NCBI RefSeq assembly: GCF_012489685.1
Contig: NC_080041.1
Coordinates: forward strand, 19,345,802-19,409,801
Direction of reading: 5' to 3'
DNA from: Lotus japonicus
Lineage: Eukaryota; Streptophyta; Magnoliopsida; Fabales; Fabaceae
DNA length: 64,000 bases
Position numbers and translations under genes: made by a program
Notes under the pieces: model-generated
Databases searched by the model: none
Told to the model about the DNA's origin: nothing
What the model saw: the letters and a program-made list of their open reading frames with translations, nothing else
Shown here: positions 21,939 through 33,215 of the stretch, one piece after another
Layout: each line of letters begins with the position of its first letter
Numbering within the stretch: the first letter of the stretch is position 1

Positions 21939-22731
21939 TGGAGAATCATGCACCATGATGGCAGAGGAATGATTGCAGTTGAGGGATTCTGGGGAAATGG
22001 GAGCGGCGCATTAAATGGGAAGTTATAACGGCTGAAGCTGATTGGTTCGAAATTCAAATTAACATGCTTTATCATGATTTGAGGGGACGTTTCGAGGGCA
22101 GCGGTTGAGATTCTCCAGATTCACTGACCTTCACACTTCTTCGGTGCGTTGCATGTGGCCTACACACGTCAAGCCACCATGATTTACGACGATCATTGTT
22201 GGAATCGGGCAAGAGGTCCAAGCATTGTCGCCACAAGCCTACCTGTGGACTTCTGGGCTCAGAGAGGCTTGTGAAGGGAATCATAAATTAGCTTTAGCTT
22301 TACTTACTATGTCATGTTGGCAATCATTCTAGATCACTAGGCTTTGGCATTAGTAAGTTTTGATTATTAAGACACTCTTAGCTCTCATGCTTCGAGCTCG
22401 GTGTCTTGTGGACTTGTGGACCGGGCGAGACCCAGGGGCCCTCGCCCAGAGGCGCTTGACTCAGGGCGGTGAGTGAACCAGAGAGTTTGGCCTCCCCCGA
22501 GAGGCCCAACTGGCCCACTAGGGACGGTTAGGGGCGCTAGGCCCTACCCCAAGCCTATAAATAGGGGGCGGTTACCAATTGTAAGGGACTCTTAGCTCAT
22601 TTGAGAAATAAAAACTTGAAATTCAGCTACATTCTCTCTCTAAGCGGTTACACACTCTCTCTCTCTCACTAAATTCCCACATTGCAATCCCTTCATTCTA
22701 GGTACCATACCTCACCTCTATGTTCTTTGGA
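21939..22731 (+). mobile_element. 3' LTR of element A, end lost
   Basis: The LTR starts TGGAGAATC. It contains a TATA-like CCTATAAATAGGGGGCGG (near 22551-22568), then the transcript-start-like CAATTGTAAGGGACTC, and CT-rich sequence. It should end ATGTTCTTGGATAGAACA but breaks off after ATGTTCTTTGG at about 22731, where a second, internally truncated LTR (element B) begins. The two are joined at a short shared GGAC, as expected from LTR-LTR illegitimate recombination. Confidence 0.8.
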
Positions 22732-23044
22732 CTGGGCGAGAGCCTAGGGTCCCTCGCCCAGGAGCGATGGCCTCAGGCGGGGAGCGCACCAGAGACTTGG
22801 GCCTCCCTCCTCGAGGCCCAATTGGCCCATTGAGGTACATTAGAGGTGCCAAGCCCAACTCCACACCTATAAAGAGGGGATGGTACCAATTGTAAGGGAC
22901 TCTTGGCTTATTTGTGAAATAACAAAATTGAAATTCAGTTATTTTTTCTCTCTCTAGCGGTTAGAACCTTTCTCTCTAAGTATTCACATCACTTTCCTCA
23001 CATTTTGGGTACTATATCCCTATTCTATGTTCTTGGATAGAACA
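22732..23044 (+). mobile_element. 5' LTR of element B, 5' part missing
   Basis: The sequence from ACTGGGCGAG to GGATAGAACA is nearly identical to the matching part of the LTR at 24117-24962. It contains the CCTATAAAGAGGGGATGG promoter and the start-like CAATTGTAAGGGACTC. It lacks roughly the first 500 bp of U3, having been fused directly to the LTR of element A. Confidence 0.85.
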
Positions 23045-23065
23045 TTTGGCGTCGTCTGTGGGGAT
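23045..23065 (+). other. primer binding site of element B
   Basis: TTTGGCGTCGTCTGTGGGGA directly follows the LTR end. The same site follows the LTR in element C (TTTGGCGCCGTCTGCGGGGA at 46886) and element D (minus strand, 45491 downward). It is the usual primer site sequence of plant Tat/Athila-type elements. Confidence 0.75.
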
Positions 23066-23255
23066 CGGTAGATTTCGATTCCCAGACTACGTGGATCGTG
23101 ATTCAGTTGAGTGAAGCTCGTTTTTCTGTGCGATTTTTCTTCAGTTTTCTTTATGGATCGTGATTGCAATTTGATTTCGAGAAGTTCGATTTTCTGTGAT
23201 ATTTTCCGCGATTCGAAGTCTTTTGGTTGAATTCTCGGTTCATCAGCGGAGCCTG

Positions 23256-24149
23256 ATGGAGCCGTCTCGCCAACAACGCAGCAAGGAACCGGAACGAAGC
23301 AATGTTTCTTCCCCGCGCACCGCGAGGTTAGATAGACATCGCCGTGCAGAAGCACGTCGTGCTCTGAGTGGCGACTTAAGATTGCAAAATGAGTGTCTGC
23401 AGGAGCAATTGAGGTATTATCACCTTCGGCAGTGTAATCAAGAGAAGGAGGAAGCTGAGGCTGCTGCCGAGGTTAAACCTTTCTCGGCGGCAGTACGAGA
23501 GGTGACCGTATCTCAGCAAGAGCGATCGAAGATCTGTTTGATATTCGGCAGGGGGAGCGTGAAACCTTGAAACAGTATATGAAGCGATACAGTGCCACGG
23601 CCGGGAGGTTCGAAGAATTTGAGCCACGCGTGTGCGTGTGCGCTTTCAAAGGCGGTTCTGTCCCGGGGAAAGGTTAGGTGCGAACTGGATAGGGAGCTGG
23701 CATGCTCAATGACGGAAGTCCGTGCCCGAGCACAAGATTACATCCTAGAAGAGGAAATTGAGGCGCACAAGAGGAAGCACGAGAGGGCAGCGAAGGGGCG
23801 CTCTCGGCGAACAGCTGAAACGAGCCGGCGAATGGGACCGAAGGGGCGCTCAAGTAAGGAGTTGACAAAATTACTTTTGGAAGCAGGGATTGAGGACATG
23901 GACAGGGAAGGCGAGTGCATAATGGATCCAGGGTACGTGGCGAAGGATCAACCCAAGTGGTGTGAGTACCACAACTTGGAAGGACATAACACCACTGACT
24001 GTTTCACGCTGAAGGGTCAAATCAGACAACTAATCAAGGCGAGACAACCACGAGCGACGAGGAGGAAGGAGGCTGAGGACACTAACAGCGGCGAGGGCAA
24101 AGGGACGGTTGAAAAGTGGGGAATCGTGCCCCATGACGTCAGGAAATGA
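23256..24149 (+). pseudogene. element B: internally deleted gag
   Basis: The gag start MEPSRQQRSKEPERSN aligns with MESRRRRRNEE of element C and METRRRRQHHSP of D. After AVREVTVS a deletion of some 280 bp relative to C joins the frame to RQGERETLKQYMKRYSA, out of frame. The later frame has MTEVRARAQDYILEEE and the zinc-knuckle-like WCEYHNLEGHNTTDC. There is no protease, RT or integrase: the 3' LTR starts at 24117, inside the end of this ORF. B is therefore a non-autonomous, gag-only derivative that also cannot make full-length Gag. Confidence 0.8.
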
Positions 24150-24962
24150 TATGATGGCAGTTGCGGGATTTGGGGGAATGGAGAGGACGCATTAAATGAA
24201 AAGTTACAACGGTTGATGTTGATTGGTTTAAATTCAAATTGTCAGGCTCAACCATGATTTGAATGGACGTTTCAAAGATAGCAGTTGGGATTCGGTGGAT
24301 TCGCTGACCCTAGCACCACTTCAGGGCGCGACGCGTGGCGTAGGCTCGACACATGTCAAAACATCGCAAGCCAGAACACGTGCATAACTATAGTGAGGCG
24401 AGCGAACCAAATACCATCGCCACAAGCTCACTTGTGGACTCAGACCGCCCGAAGAGAGGGAGCACAACAAAAGTTTGAGATGTAGATTTTAAAAGCTTTA
24501 CTCGCCGAGCCATGTTGGCCATTGATCTTCATTTTTAGACTTTAGGTTTTTAGCGTTGATTAGTTTCTTATGGCCTTCGCCCTAGTCTTTCTGCTTAAAG
24601 ACACACTTAGCTCTCATGCTTCGAGCTCGGTGTCTTGTGGACTTGTGGACTGGGCGAGACCCCAGGGTCCCTCGCCTAGGAGCGATGGCTTCAGGCGGGG
24701 AGCGCACCAGAGACTTGGGCCTCCCTCCCCGAGGCCCAATTGGCCCATTGAGGTACGTTAGAGGTGCCAAGCCCAACTCCACACCTATAAAGAGGGGACG
24801 GTACCAATTGTAAGGGACTCTTGGCTCATTTGTGAAATAACAAAATTGAAATTCAGTTATTCTTTCTGTCTCTAGCGGTTAGAACCTCTCTCTCTAAGCA
24901 TTCACATCACTTTCCTCACACTTTGGGTACTATATCCCTATTTTATGTTCTTGGATAGAACA
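24117..24962 (+). mobile_element. 3' LTR of element B
   Basis: An 846-bp LTR from TGGGGAATCG to GGATAGAACA. It has TATA-like CCTATAAAGAGGGGACGG near 24784-24801 and CAATTGTAAGGGACTC after it. It closely matches 22732-23044 over the shared part. The last 15 bases (TTCTTGGATAGAACA) are repeated once more at 24963-24977, directly after the LTR end. The LTR would drive and terminate element transcripts. Confidence 0.85.
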
Positions 24963-24977
24963 TTCTTGGATAGAACA

Positions 24978-25439
24978 CTTCTCCTCTATCCATCACCCTC
25001 ATCATACTACTTCTCCTTCCTTCCTTGGCTGAACCACCACCTCCACGCACCCAACAACCATCGTTGTCCACAACCATGAAGCTCTGCCCCTTCAAATCGT
25101 CCAACGACCACCACCGGAGTCGTGACCTCCCCCTGTCAATCGCGTGCTCCTCCCCCTGTCCCAGCGAACACGGGCACTCCAACACCACCTCCCGATTCGA
25201 AGAAAATCGACACAAAATAGAGGAGATGAAACCTTAGCCGCCGCCACCTTCTTGTCCCGATTCCGGCGCCATCCGACCTCTAATGGCAAAATCAACCCCA
25301 CGGTTAGACTCCTCTTGAAGCTAGCTTCAAAACCCCTCAACCAATTTGATGATCGGCCGTCGCCACTCCGGCGACCGCCGTCGGCACCGCCACCGGCGTC
25401 TTCTCTGGCGAGCATCGTTCTGAAAATCAAGGGCAAGTT
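24978..25439. other. GC-rich, coding-like stretch of unknown origin
   Basis: Base composition changes to C-rich, with runs of Pro/Ser/Arg codons on the + strand (for example an ORF at 25025-25237). I recognise no protein. It directly precedes the adenylate kinase fragment but does not resemble the N-terminus of plant adenylate kinases, so it may be a separate captured fragment. Confidence 0.3.
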
Positions 25440-25814
25440 ATGGGTGGTTGCGGCTCAGTTTGCAGGGGTGGGGTTGTTGGGAAAAAAAGAGAGGAAGAAG
25501 TTCTCTGGGGGTGGGGTGAGGGTGAGGTTGTTGGGTGGTGGCTTAGCTTGCTGGTTATGGGTTTGGTAGTGATGGGGTCGGTGGTGGTGGTGGTGGGATG
25601 GAAGAGGGCACAAACTGACATCCCCGGAATCGAAGAATTGAAGCACAGAACTGAGTGTCACACTAGGAATATCCTGTGGGTGTTCCTCGGTTCTCCCGGC
25701 GTCGGCAAAGGCACCTACGCCACCCGCCTCTACACCCTCCTCGGCATTCCTCACATCGCCACCAGCGACCTCATTCGCTATGAACTCGCCTCCAATGGCC
25801 CCCTTTCCTCCCAA
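25440..25814 (+). pseudogene. adenylate kinase first-exon fragment (P-loop)
   Basis: The reading frame to 25814 ends in the nucleotide-binding part of an organellar plant adenylate kinase: [19 protein letters not shown] then [19 protein letters not shown] and [15 protein letters not shown] is an intact P-loop. The usual ATGDLVREE reads ATSDLIRYE here, so the AMP-binding Gly and a charged residue have changed. A donor-like CAA|GTCTCT follows at 25814/25815 in the expected phase, but no later kinase exon (the FILDGFPRT part) appears downstream. The region before about 25600 is unlike a transit peptide. I take it as a captured or truncated gene fragment. Confidence 0.7.
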
Positions 25815-26786
25815 GTCTCTCTAGTTGCTTTTCAGATGCAGAATCTCCCCGTTTTGATTTGCATGATCTGGTGTTGTTGATTTACTTTGATCTTACCATC
25901 TGTGTCAATCAATGAATTCATACAAAATAGTCTTAAAAATTTGTGCTTTTTGTGAATTGTAATACTCTGGAGTGAAGCACCGTCAATAGTGATACAATTA
26001 TATGATTCCAGGGTACTAGATTATCCTATGTCAGTTGTTTGATTTGGCCAAGTGGGAAATCATGTTAGTCTTCAATCTTTGAGTTTTGTTGCAAAGAAAT
26101 TAGAGATCCAAAGTTTGTCACTTGTGTTCTGGGATTTCAAATCCATCTGTTTGTTAGAGTATAGTAGTATCTAGATTCTTATTGTTGATATAGTTAAAAC
26201 ACTGATTGGAAATTCATACATCAACTTGTTGACATTTCTCTGAATGGATCTGAGTTGTTAAAGCCATTTCTATTTGTTGAAGGACTGATTTTATGGCATG
26301 TTTGTTGACTTTTACAATTGGTTGTTAATTTTTTTTCTTTGATAATCTGTTCCGGATGTAACTGAACTTAAGATTTGTTGATTGTCAGCTCATTAAACAA
26401 TTTAATTATTGAGGATACTGTAATGTAATCTGCCATTTGACAAAGGGACATGCATAATTGCAGAAGGGACATCTTAAGATATTGTGTTGATCTAGTGTAT
26501 GATATTGTTGGAAGAGGCCTGTGTTTGTGACGGATTATTTCCATCACTAATTTTCTTTTCCAGAATTAATAAATTTAATAATTGTCTTTTAAAAAAAATG
26601 CACTGTCAGCGAGTTCCGTTTAGTTAACTGACGGAACTTAACAGAAGGGCCTCAATGGATCGTTCTGGAATCATGAGGGATGTTGACCGCACATTTTAAA
26701 CACAGGGGGTGCAGACCGCACATTTGTGAAACATCAGGGACCCAAACTGGAATTAAGCCTAATATTTATTGTTTCATTTATGTTTT
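25815..26786. other. intron-like AT-rich DNA and an old transposon end
   Basis: Up to about 26500 the DNA reads like intron sequence without further kinase exons. From about 26600 to 26755 there are words such as GGACCCAAACTGGAATTAAGCC and GTTCCGTTTAGTTAACTGACGGAAC, typical of old plant Mutator-type ends. No coding is seen. Confidence 0.35.
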
Positions 26787-27736
26787 ATTTATAATACTAT
26801 AAAGTTACGGGTATTGTCTTTTTTATTTAATATTTCTTTATACAATATATATTTATTTTAAAATAATATTATTTAATTTATAGTGGTGATACCGATTTGA
26901 CCATGGTTTAACTACAGTTGAACCAATGAACCGTGAACCGGTGCCCAGACCAAAGTGGGTCATATTGTGTTTTGAATGACACATGTATCTCTTCCTTATT
27001 ATTTTCCACATATGTCTTTTTCATTGTATATTGACTTTTTTTAAAATAAAAAATTCAATTTCAACTAACAAAATAATTATGTTCTACAAATTAGTTGCTA
27101 GAAATCAGAACTAGAAATATTTCTTTAACAATAGAGATAAACAATCAAGAAAGATAAAAAAATATGATCACTTAACACAGGTGATTTTGACTCTTTTTGC
27201 TTTTAGCCACCAAGCAGTTATGACTGTTTTTTTTTTGAACGTGACTCTTTTTTTTTACAGTAGGAAAACAAGCAATTTTGACTATGAGAATGGAATCTTT
27301 CACAAATTCACCTTAAAAGAAAAGTTATTAAATATTGCTTCATTTATATAATCAAATCGACCAACATAATGAGAATGAAATAAATTCTCAAATAACCGCA
27401 ACATAAATATTTCTGATTTAATGAATTCAAACCTGTCATCAAATCCTAGCACTGATTTTGGACACACCAAATGGCAATTTGAAACACAACGCATATCTAA
27501 TATAAGTTTTCTTTCAATAGACTAAATCAAAAAATTAAATTTCAGTTGGCAATCCGGATTAGCCCATCTGTTTTTGCAATTATATTATCAAAAAAAATAC
27601 CAAAATGAGTTATCACCGAATGAATAGATTAAAAAAATGCTACAAATCAGGACTAGAATAAACCTGCCTTGATAAATCATATAAATCACCGGATGAATGA
27701 ATTTGTAGTCTTCTAAAATGAGAACACCCCAAGTTT

Positions 27737-27946
27737 TTGGAAAATAACTTCTCCAACCTTGGTTCTTCTATTCGTGAACTTTTTTTATTTGAGTTCCTGC
27801 TTGTGGCTTTGAAATTTGGTGGTGGATTTCCTCATGTGTTTATGTTTCTGTTTGGGGGATTTGGCTTTGATTCGGTGCTCTTCAGCTTTAAGATTTGGGT
27901 TTTATGTTTGTGTTGGGAGAGATATTTATTTTGGCTATATAATTAA
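27737..27946 (+). other. conserved open stretch inside the Helitron, function unknown
   Basis: An open stretch rich in Phe, Leu and Gly is preserved in both Helitron copies (here and at 59335-59562) with few changes. I do not recognise it as a protein. It may be leader or intron sequence of the adjoining captured gene, kept alike because the two copies are recent duplicates. Confidence 0.2.
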
Positions 27947-28448
27947 CCTTCATATGAAGTTTGGTAGTGAGGTGATGATTGGAAAAAGATGAAGGAGAAG
28001 GATTTTTGCTGGTTGTGTGATTGGGAGAAGAAGATGATTGAGAAGAGTTTTATTGGTTAATTAATTTAATTAACCTAATTATATATTTTTCGATGTGTAA
28101 AATTTTTTTTATTTTGTTAACACAAAAAAGGAAATGGGGTTTTGGTTTTAGTCCTTCTATTAGCCACATTATCATTTTTTGACGGACATTAACGATAGGG
28201 GCAAAAAGCTCACTATTATTTTCCAAAGAAATTTTTTTTAGAAGGGCTTAAACCAAAATAATACTACAATAGAGAGACATACAACATATTTAAGCCTTGA
28301 AAAAAAATTAAAATTTTCAAAAATTGTGCCTTTTTCATACACCTAGTGTTATATAACTCCTCAACTTCATTACAGTTCAAACACGAAAAAAATTCTCTTC
28401 CATACTGTTAATTTCATCTTTTCTCTGCAATTATATATCGTTCGATCC

Positions 28449-28980
28449 ATGGCTTTGCAAAACTTTGTTGTTCTACATGATATCAGGAAGGTTAAATCTT
28501 ACCTTTTTTTTATGAAATGGTCATATCTCTTTTGTATTGGCTCAGATATAATTTTAGTTGTTGTTTTAATTTGCAGAACTTTAGTTTGGTTATTGAATAC
28601 GATGTCACGCGGCTTAAACTTTTGAATGTCGGGACGTGCTACATTGTTGACCCTCTAGGAAAAACTTTAGTGTTAAAGTCCGAAGCTCATGATGGTTTTG
28701 TTGTAATAACCAATGGATTGGCTGACATTCGATCATTTTACAAATTTAGTTCCAATTGTTGGTTTCTTTTTTGCCAAATAAGAAAACTCATCTTTAATAT
28801 CTCTATTGAGACTTTGGACGAGATAAAGTATCACAGTTATCCTGTTGTCACAAAACCTAAAAATCTTATGTTGGTTCGTGCTTTAGTTCCTTTTACTTAA
28901 ATAGAGGCATTCCTTCTATATCAAAAATTGATAGCGATCGCCGAGTTCTTATCATATAAGAGGAAACTTCCTGAAATCAT
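28449..28980 (+). pseudogene. possible captured B3-domain gene fragment
   Basis: A short exon-like start (MALQNFVVLHDIRK at 28449) is followed by a donor-like GTTAAATC. A second exon-like part after TTGCAG (about 28577) encodes LVIEYDVTRLKLLNV, VDPLGKTLVLKS, DGFVVITNGLADIRSFYKF and LFEIT-like sequence. The pattern of a strand-rich region with an (F/I)TNG-helix block resembles the tandem B3-like domains of plant REM-type factors, but this is a weak call. A stop (TAA, about 28898) ends it where the second Helitron copy still reads TAT. It is not part of the normal Helitron protein set, so it was probably captured. Confidence 0.35.
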
Positions 28981-29673
28981 TGTGAGACTTACGGCTTATG
29001 AAGCTTCAGGAGTCCAGTTCATAAGTTGGACTTTCCTTTTGAGTATTTTTCGTCTTCTTCATGTTTTTATTAGTAACATTTCGTCCATTTATGTTGGAAT
29101 GAGTTTTGTTACCTCATGAACGTCCGTGAATGTGACTTCTGCTGTTTTAATTTTTTCAATAGTATGTATAGAACTATTGGTGTGAAAGTTTACATTGGTG
29201 AAACACTGTTTAGGTTTTGTATGAGATTACCAACTTTTTTTTTCTTATCATGCATTTTAAATTTTGGAATCTTATTATTATTATGAAAATAGTATCATGT
29301 TATTCTAAGTTTATAAACTTGATTTGTCTTGCATGACGTTTTTTGAATGTGGAGCTATATATTACTTATTATTATTATAGGTTTTACCTATATTATTATA
29401 ACTTTATACTACCTATTACCAAATAAAATTGTGATAAAAATAATGGAAATTCACGAGTAAATTTTGTTAGAATATGTTCTTAATAAAAATGAGATAACAA
29501 TAATTAAAATCAGTCCATTTTATTCTGAAACGAAATACAAGAAACTACATCATAATTACAAAACTTTTTTATTCATCCGTTTTCTAACTGCAACCCAATT
29601 CCTCCTTACTCACATGATTTTGAGTTACGCTCCATCTGTTTTCCATTTTCGCTCGAAACCACTTCCGCATTAG

Positions 29674-30175
29674 GTGCTAAAACTAAATTTTCATCTTCCA
29701 AATGAGTATTTGGTATATTATAATGATGACGATGACGCTGGAGATGTTCTTGAAAACAGTGGTACAAAATCCACAATGTTTATGGCTTGGTTTCCAGCTA
29801 ATGAGAAATACCGGGACAGGTGGAATCTAACATATGCTGAATTTCCAGTATATTTGTTTATCATAAAAAAGATAGAATCTGGAAAGTAAGAAAAAAAGGT
29901 TTTGGAATCCTACATGAGAATCCTACTAACAATGCAAAAATGTTGTACATCATATAGAAGTATCAGAGCGGGGAAGGGAATAACATATCATACTTTTAAG
30001 GAAGCATGCGATCAATTGAGGTTCCTAACAGATGATAAAGAATATATAGATGCAATTACACAAGTCTCTGATTTAACTTCCGGAGAACAAATGAGGAAAC
30101 TCTTTGTAAGAATGTTAATGATGAATTCAATCTCAAAACCTAATGATGTTTGTGACGCATGCTGACTTCTCTTAT
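29674..30175 (+). pseudogene. Helitron helicase protein, middle region, broken
   Basis: Fragments EYLVYYNDDDDAGDVLENSG, TMFMAWFPANEKYRD and LTYAEFPVYLFIIKK are followed, after a frame break, by YMRILLTMQKC and YHTFKEACDQLRFLTDDKEYI. These are typical of the region ahead of the helicase domain in plant Helitron Rep/helicase proteins. Relative to the second copy, about 40 bp are missing near 29906, where the second copy has the GSGELYYMR-like join. The frame then ends at 30165. Confidence 0.7.
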
Positions 30176-30629
30176 CAGAAGGCATTCTACATCATAGAAG
30201 AAAAACATTTCATAATACAGGTATGTAGGTTTTCAAGTTATATTATTAATATTTGAAATGTTGCTTTCATAATATAATTATTGCTTGGATTTAATTTAAA
30301 TGAAATTCAAAAGTTTAGAAAATCACGTCGCATGATAGTTATGCAAAGCGTGTGAAGAACATTAGTTATCTTGAAACAATTAAAAATCATTAGTTAATCT
30401 TCCTTCTCGACTACAAAACTACAAATCGCAGATACTGATTAGAAAAATTTATGTATCATTGAAATTGAGAAGTTACTCCAAAAAAATTATAGGTCATTAA
30501 ATGATTACCCATATTTGTCAACTCCATAATATGATGAAGTCCTGCAATTTGACAATAGATTTATTGTCAATGAACTAAACTATGACAAATATGCATTAAA
30601 GATACAATATGAAGAGTTGCTTAATATGT

Positions 30630-31870
30630 TTACACCGGAGCAAAAGTCTGTACATGAGAGGGTTGTCACATTTGCGTTGTCAAACTCAGGAGGCTTCCAC
30701 TTTTTATATGGCTTTGGTGGAATCAGAAAGACTTTTGTTTGGAACACTTTATCCGCGTCATGTAAATCCAGATGACTAATTGTGCTTAATGTTGCTTCCA
30801 GTGGCATAGCATTATTACTCTTGCATTGAGGCAGAACAACTCATTCTAAATTTTGCATTCTATTAGATGCTACAAAGACCACAACATGTAATATAAAGCA
30901 GGAAAGTCTACGAGCAAAGCTTCTGCTTGAAACAAGCCTTATTATATGAGATGAAGCTCCAATGTTGAAAAAGTTTTTTTTCAAAGCCCTAGACGTTGCA
31001 CTATAAGATTTAATGAGGTTGAAAAATGAAGACAACATACATAAACCTTTTGGAGGAAAAGTAGTAATATTTGGAGGTGATTTTAAACAAATACTACCTG
31101 TAATAACTAGAGGAAGCAAACAGGAAGTTGGTGAAGCTATTGTAAACTCTTCATCATTGTGGAAGCATTGCAAATTTATGAAATTGTCTAAGAACATGCG
31201 GCTAACGACAGCTAAGACGACTGATGAAGCAAAAGAAATCAAAGAGTGCAGATTGGATTCTTAAAATTGGAAATAGTGATCATCCTGATTCCGGAGCAGG
31301 AGAGAATGATGTTCCAATTCTGCCAGATCTGCTCATCTCAATTAGTCCTGACCAATTAATAGAATTGGTTAAATATACACATTCTGACCTTCCGCACAAA
31401 ATGAAAGACCAGCAATTCTTTCAAGATATTGCAATATTGTCCCCTACACTTGAGGTTGTTGAAATGATAAACACTTAATGCTTGGCATGATAGCTGCACC
31501 AGAACATGAATATCTGATCTCCGACTCTGCCTTGCAATCTGTTGAAGATTATGAAATCTGAGGTGAGTGGTTTACCACAGAATTTTTGAATGACACTAAA
31601 TGTTTTGTAGTGTCAAACCACAAACTATTATCAAAAGTTGGTACTTCAGTCATACTTTTGAGAAATATAGACCAAGCAACAGGTTTATGCAATGGAACCA
31701 GGTTAATTATGGATGAACTCGGTGAACGTGTTATTGGTGCAACTGTTATCAGAGAACAAATGCTGATGACAAAGTGCACATTTCAAGAATGGACTTAGTT
31801 CCTTCTGATTCCAAATTTCCAATTAAATTCAGAAGAAGATAGTTTCCAATTGCAATATGCTTTGCGATGA
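30630..31870 (+). pseudogene. Helitron PIF1-type helicase domain, broken
   Basis: The helicase motifs appear in order. The P-loop is FLYGFGGIRKTFVWNTL, where the usual GGTGKT has become GGIRKT, so the nucleotide-binding Gly is lost. Then come VASSGIALLLL, Walker B with GGDFKQILPVI (31068-31100), LSKNMRL, AILSPTLEVVEMIN, LRNIDQATGLCNGTRLI, and a final RRRQFPIAICFAMT and SQ... with a frame break. Stops occur near 30774, 31003 and 31264, among others. In active elements this helicase moves the element by rolling-circle transposition. This copy is dead. Confidence 0.8.
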
Positions 31871-32238
31871 CCACAAACAAAAGCCAATGATAAACACTAT
31901 CTCAGGTTGGGCCCTTCCTTCCGAGACCCGTGTTCACTCATGGTTAGTTATATGTACCTCTCTCTAGAGTACGCTCAAGATTCAAGAAAGAGTCTTGAAC
32001 TTTGTATACTGGATGAGTCAGGCAAACAACAAACCGGTACTGTAAATGAGGAAGTTTTTGGAAATGTTTAATGTATACATCACAATTTCATTTATTTATT
32101 CTATTTTTCTCTCATATATTATTATACAATTGACTTATACATGATTGACTTAATTATAATTTATAAATTACATATATATGAAAAATAATTTATTTATTAA
32201 AAAATTCCAACATAAAGTTCTGTGGGTTGTCGCACTAG

Positions 32239-32614
32239 TATTATCAATTTGTGGTTGAGAAGATCAAAAGTTTAAATGTTACCAGAAAGTTTGATAATCA
32301 ACCAAAGTGACTGATGGGGCCCGTAATAGAATTCCAAAGCAAATCTTAATTCCAAGTTCATGATTTTTCGATCATTACAAGAACATTATTATCCATTTGC
32401 AATTCTATGGAACAAAAATATTTAAGATTTTTTCTAATGATTTTAATGATATACTATTAGTTTTTTTTTCACTTTTCAGAAGTTTTCATTCTCATAATTG
32501 TTGTCCGTTATTTTATTTATCTTTAATATTTATTCTTTTATTTGATCAATATGTTTTAGGGTATGTATCATGCATGCATGACCAACAGTATATATAAACA
32601 CAAATAAACTTGAA
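32239..32614. other. spacer between Helitron and GASA gene
   Basis: No gene is seen. The part next to 32615 should be the 3' UTR of the minus-strand GASA gene. Confidence 0.35.
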
Positions 32615-33115
32615 TTATGGGCACTTTGGTCCGCCTTCTTTGGTCTTCCAGTTATTGTAGTATGGACATTCTTCCTTATGGCCATACGTTCCTGATGGGA
32701 CACATAAACATTTATTACAACATAAGTTACAGTAGGTCAAACAAGCCTTCTTGTATTGAGTGGCTGAGCAACGAACGTCGCATGCGCCAGGACATTCTGA
32801 AAAACATAATTTAGATTGGTCAACAAAATTAATAATTTAAATTAATTTGCGTAAAATTTTCTTATCTAACTACAAATAAAATAAAATTAAAAGATAGAAT
32901 TCGTACGATCGGGAGTAAGTGATCCTTCACCGCCCGCCTGTAAAGAAAAAAATCATGTTAGTATGATGTTAAGGAAAAGTAAATAGCGATTACATATTCA
33001 TTGGTGTAACATGTGATTGTGAAAGAGTAGGTTAAGAGAGTTCACTTACAGTGACAAGTTGAATGACATAAGTCATGGCAAATATGAGAATAAATCCATA
33101 GATAATTTTAGCCAT
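32615..33115 (-). CDS. GASA/snakin cysteine-rich secreted peptide
   Basis: A 92-residue precursor in three exons on the minus strand: 33115-33050, 32937-32907 and 32796-32615. Both introns have GT/AG ends, and the joins keep the frame. A hydrophobic signal peptide (about residues 1-22, MAKIIYGFILIF) is followed by a short linker and the GASA domain: CPGACDVRC, KKACLTYCNLCCNKCLCVPS, GTYGHKEEC and the family ending KCP. GASA/snakin peptides are secreted or wall-located, often gibberellin-responsive, and some are antimicrobial. The domain normally has 12 cysteines. Here the eleventh (CPCY in the family) reads CPYY, leaving 11. The gene is too short and too split to appear as one long ORF. Confidence 0.92.
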
Positions 33116-33204
33116 TATGTATTAGCTGGCCTTTAAGTCTCTGTAGCTAGTTAACCTTATGCTCTCTCTAGCTAGTATATATTCTCTCATGGGTATGGTC
33201 TACA

Positions 33205-33214
33205 ATTTATATAG
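33205..33214 (-). promoter_or_regulatory. TATA box of the GASA gene
   Basis: On the minus strand CTATATAAAT lies about 90 bp before the ATG at 33115, leaving room for a leader of some 60 bases. This is the best TATA match upstream of the gene. Confidence 0.6.
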
Positions 33215-33215
33215 A

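Larger units (their letters stand above)
26787..32238 (+). mobile_element. Helitron-like element, copy 1
   Basis: The right end reads GGGTTGTCGCACTAG followed by T (CTAG at 32235-32238), a Helitron-type 3' end. The left end lies near ATAATACTATAAAG (about 26791), which resembles Helitron 5' ends but is not certain. Inside are remnants of the Helitron helicase (29674-31870) and a non-Helitron gene fragment (28449-28980). A second copy of the left 3.3 kb is at 58416-63279. Numerous stops and frameshifts show it is inactive. Confidence 0.7.

Noticed and set aside
25427..25621. Minus-strand Pro/Thr-rich ORF over the adenylate kinase fragment
   Set aside because: Low-complexity reading of a GGT/GTG-rich run. 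The + strand frame carries the recognisable P-loop.
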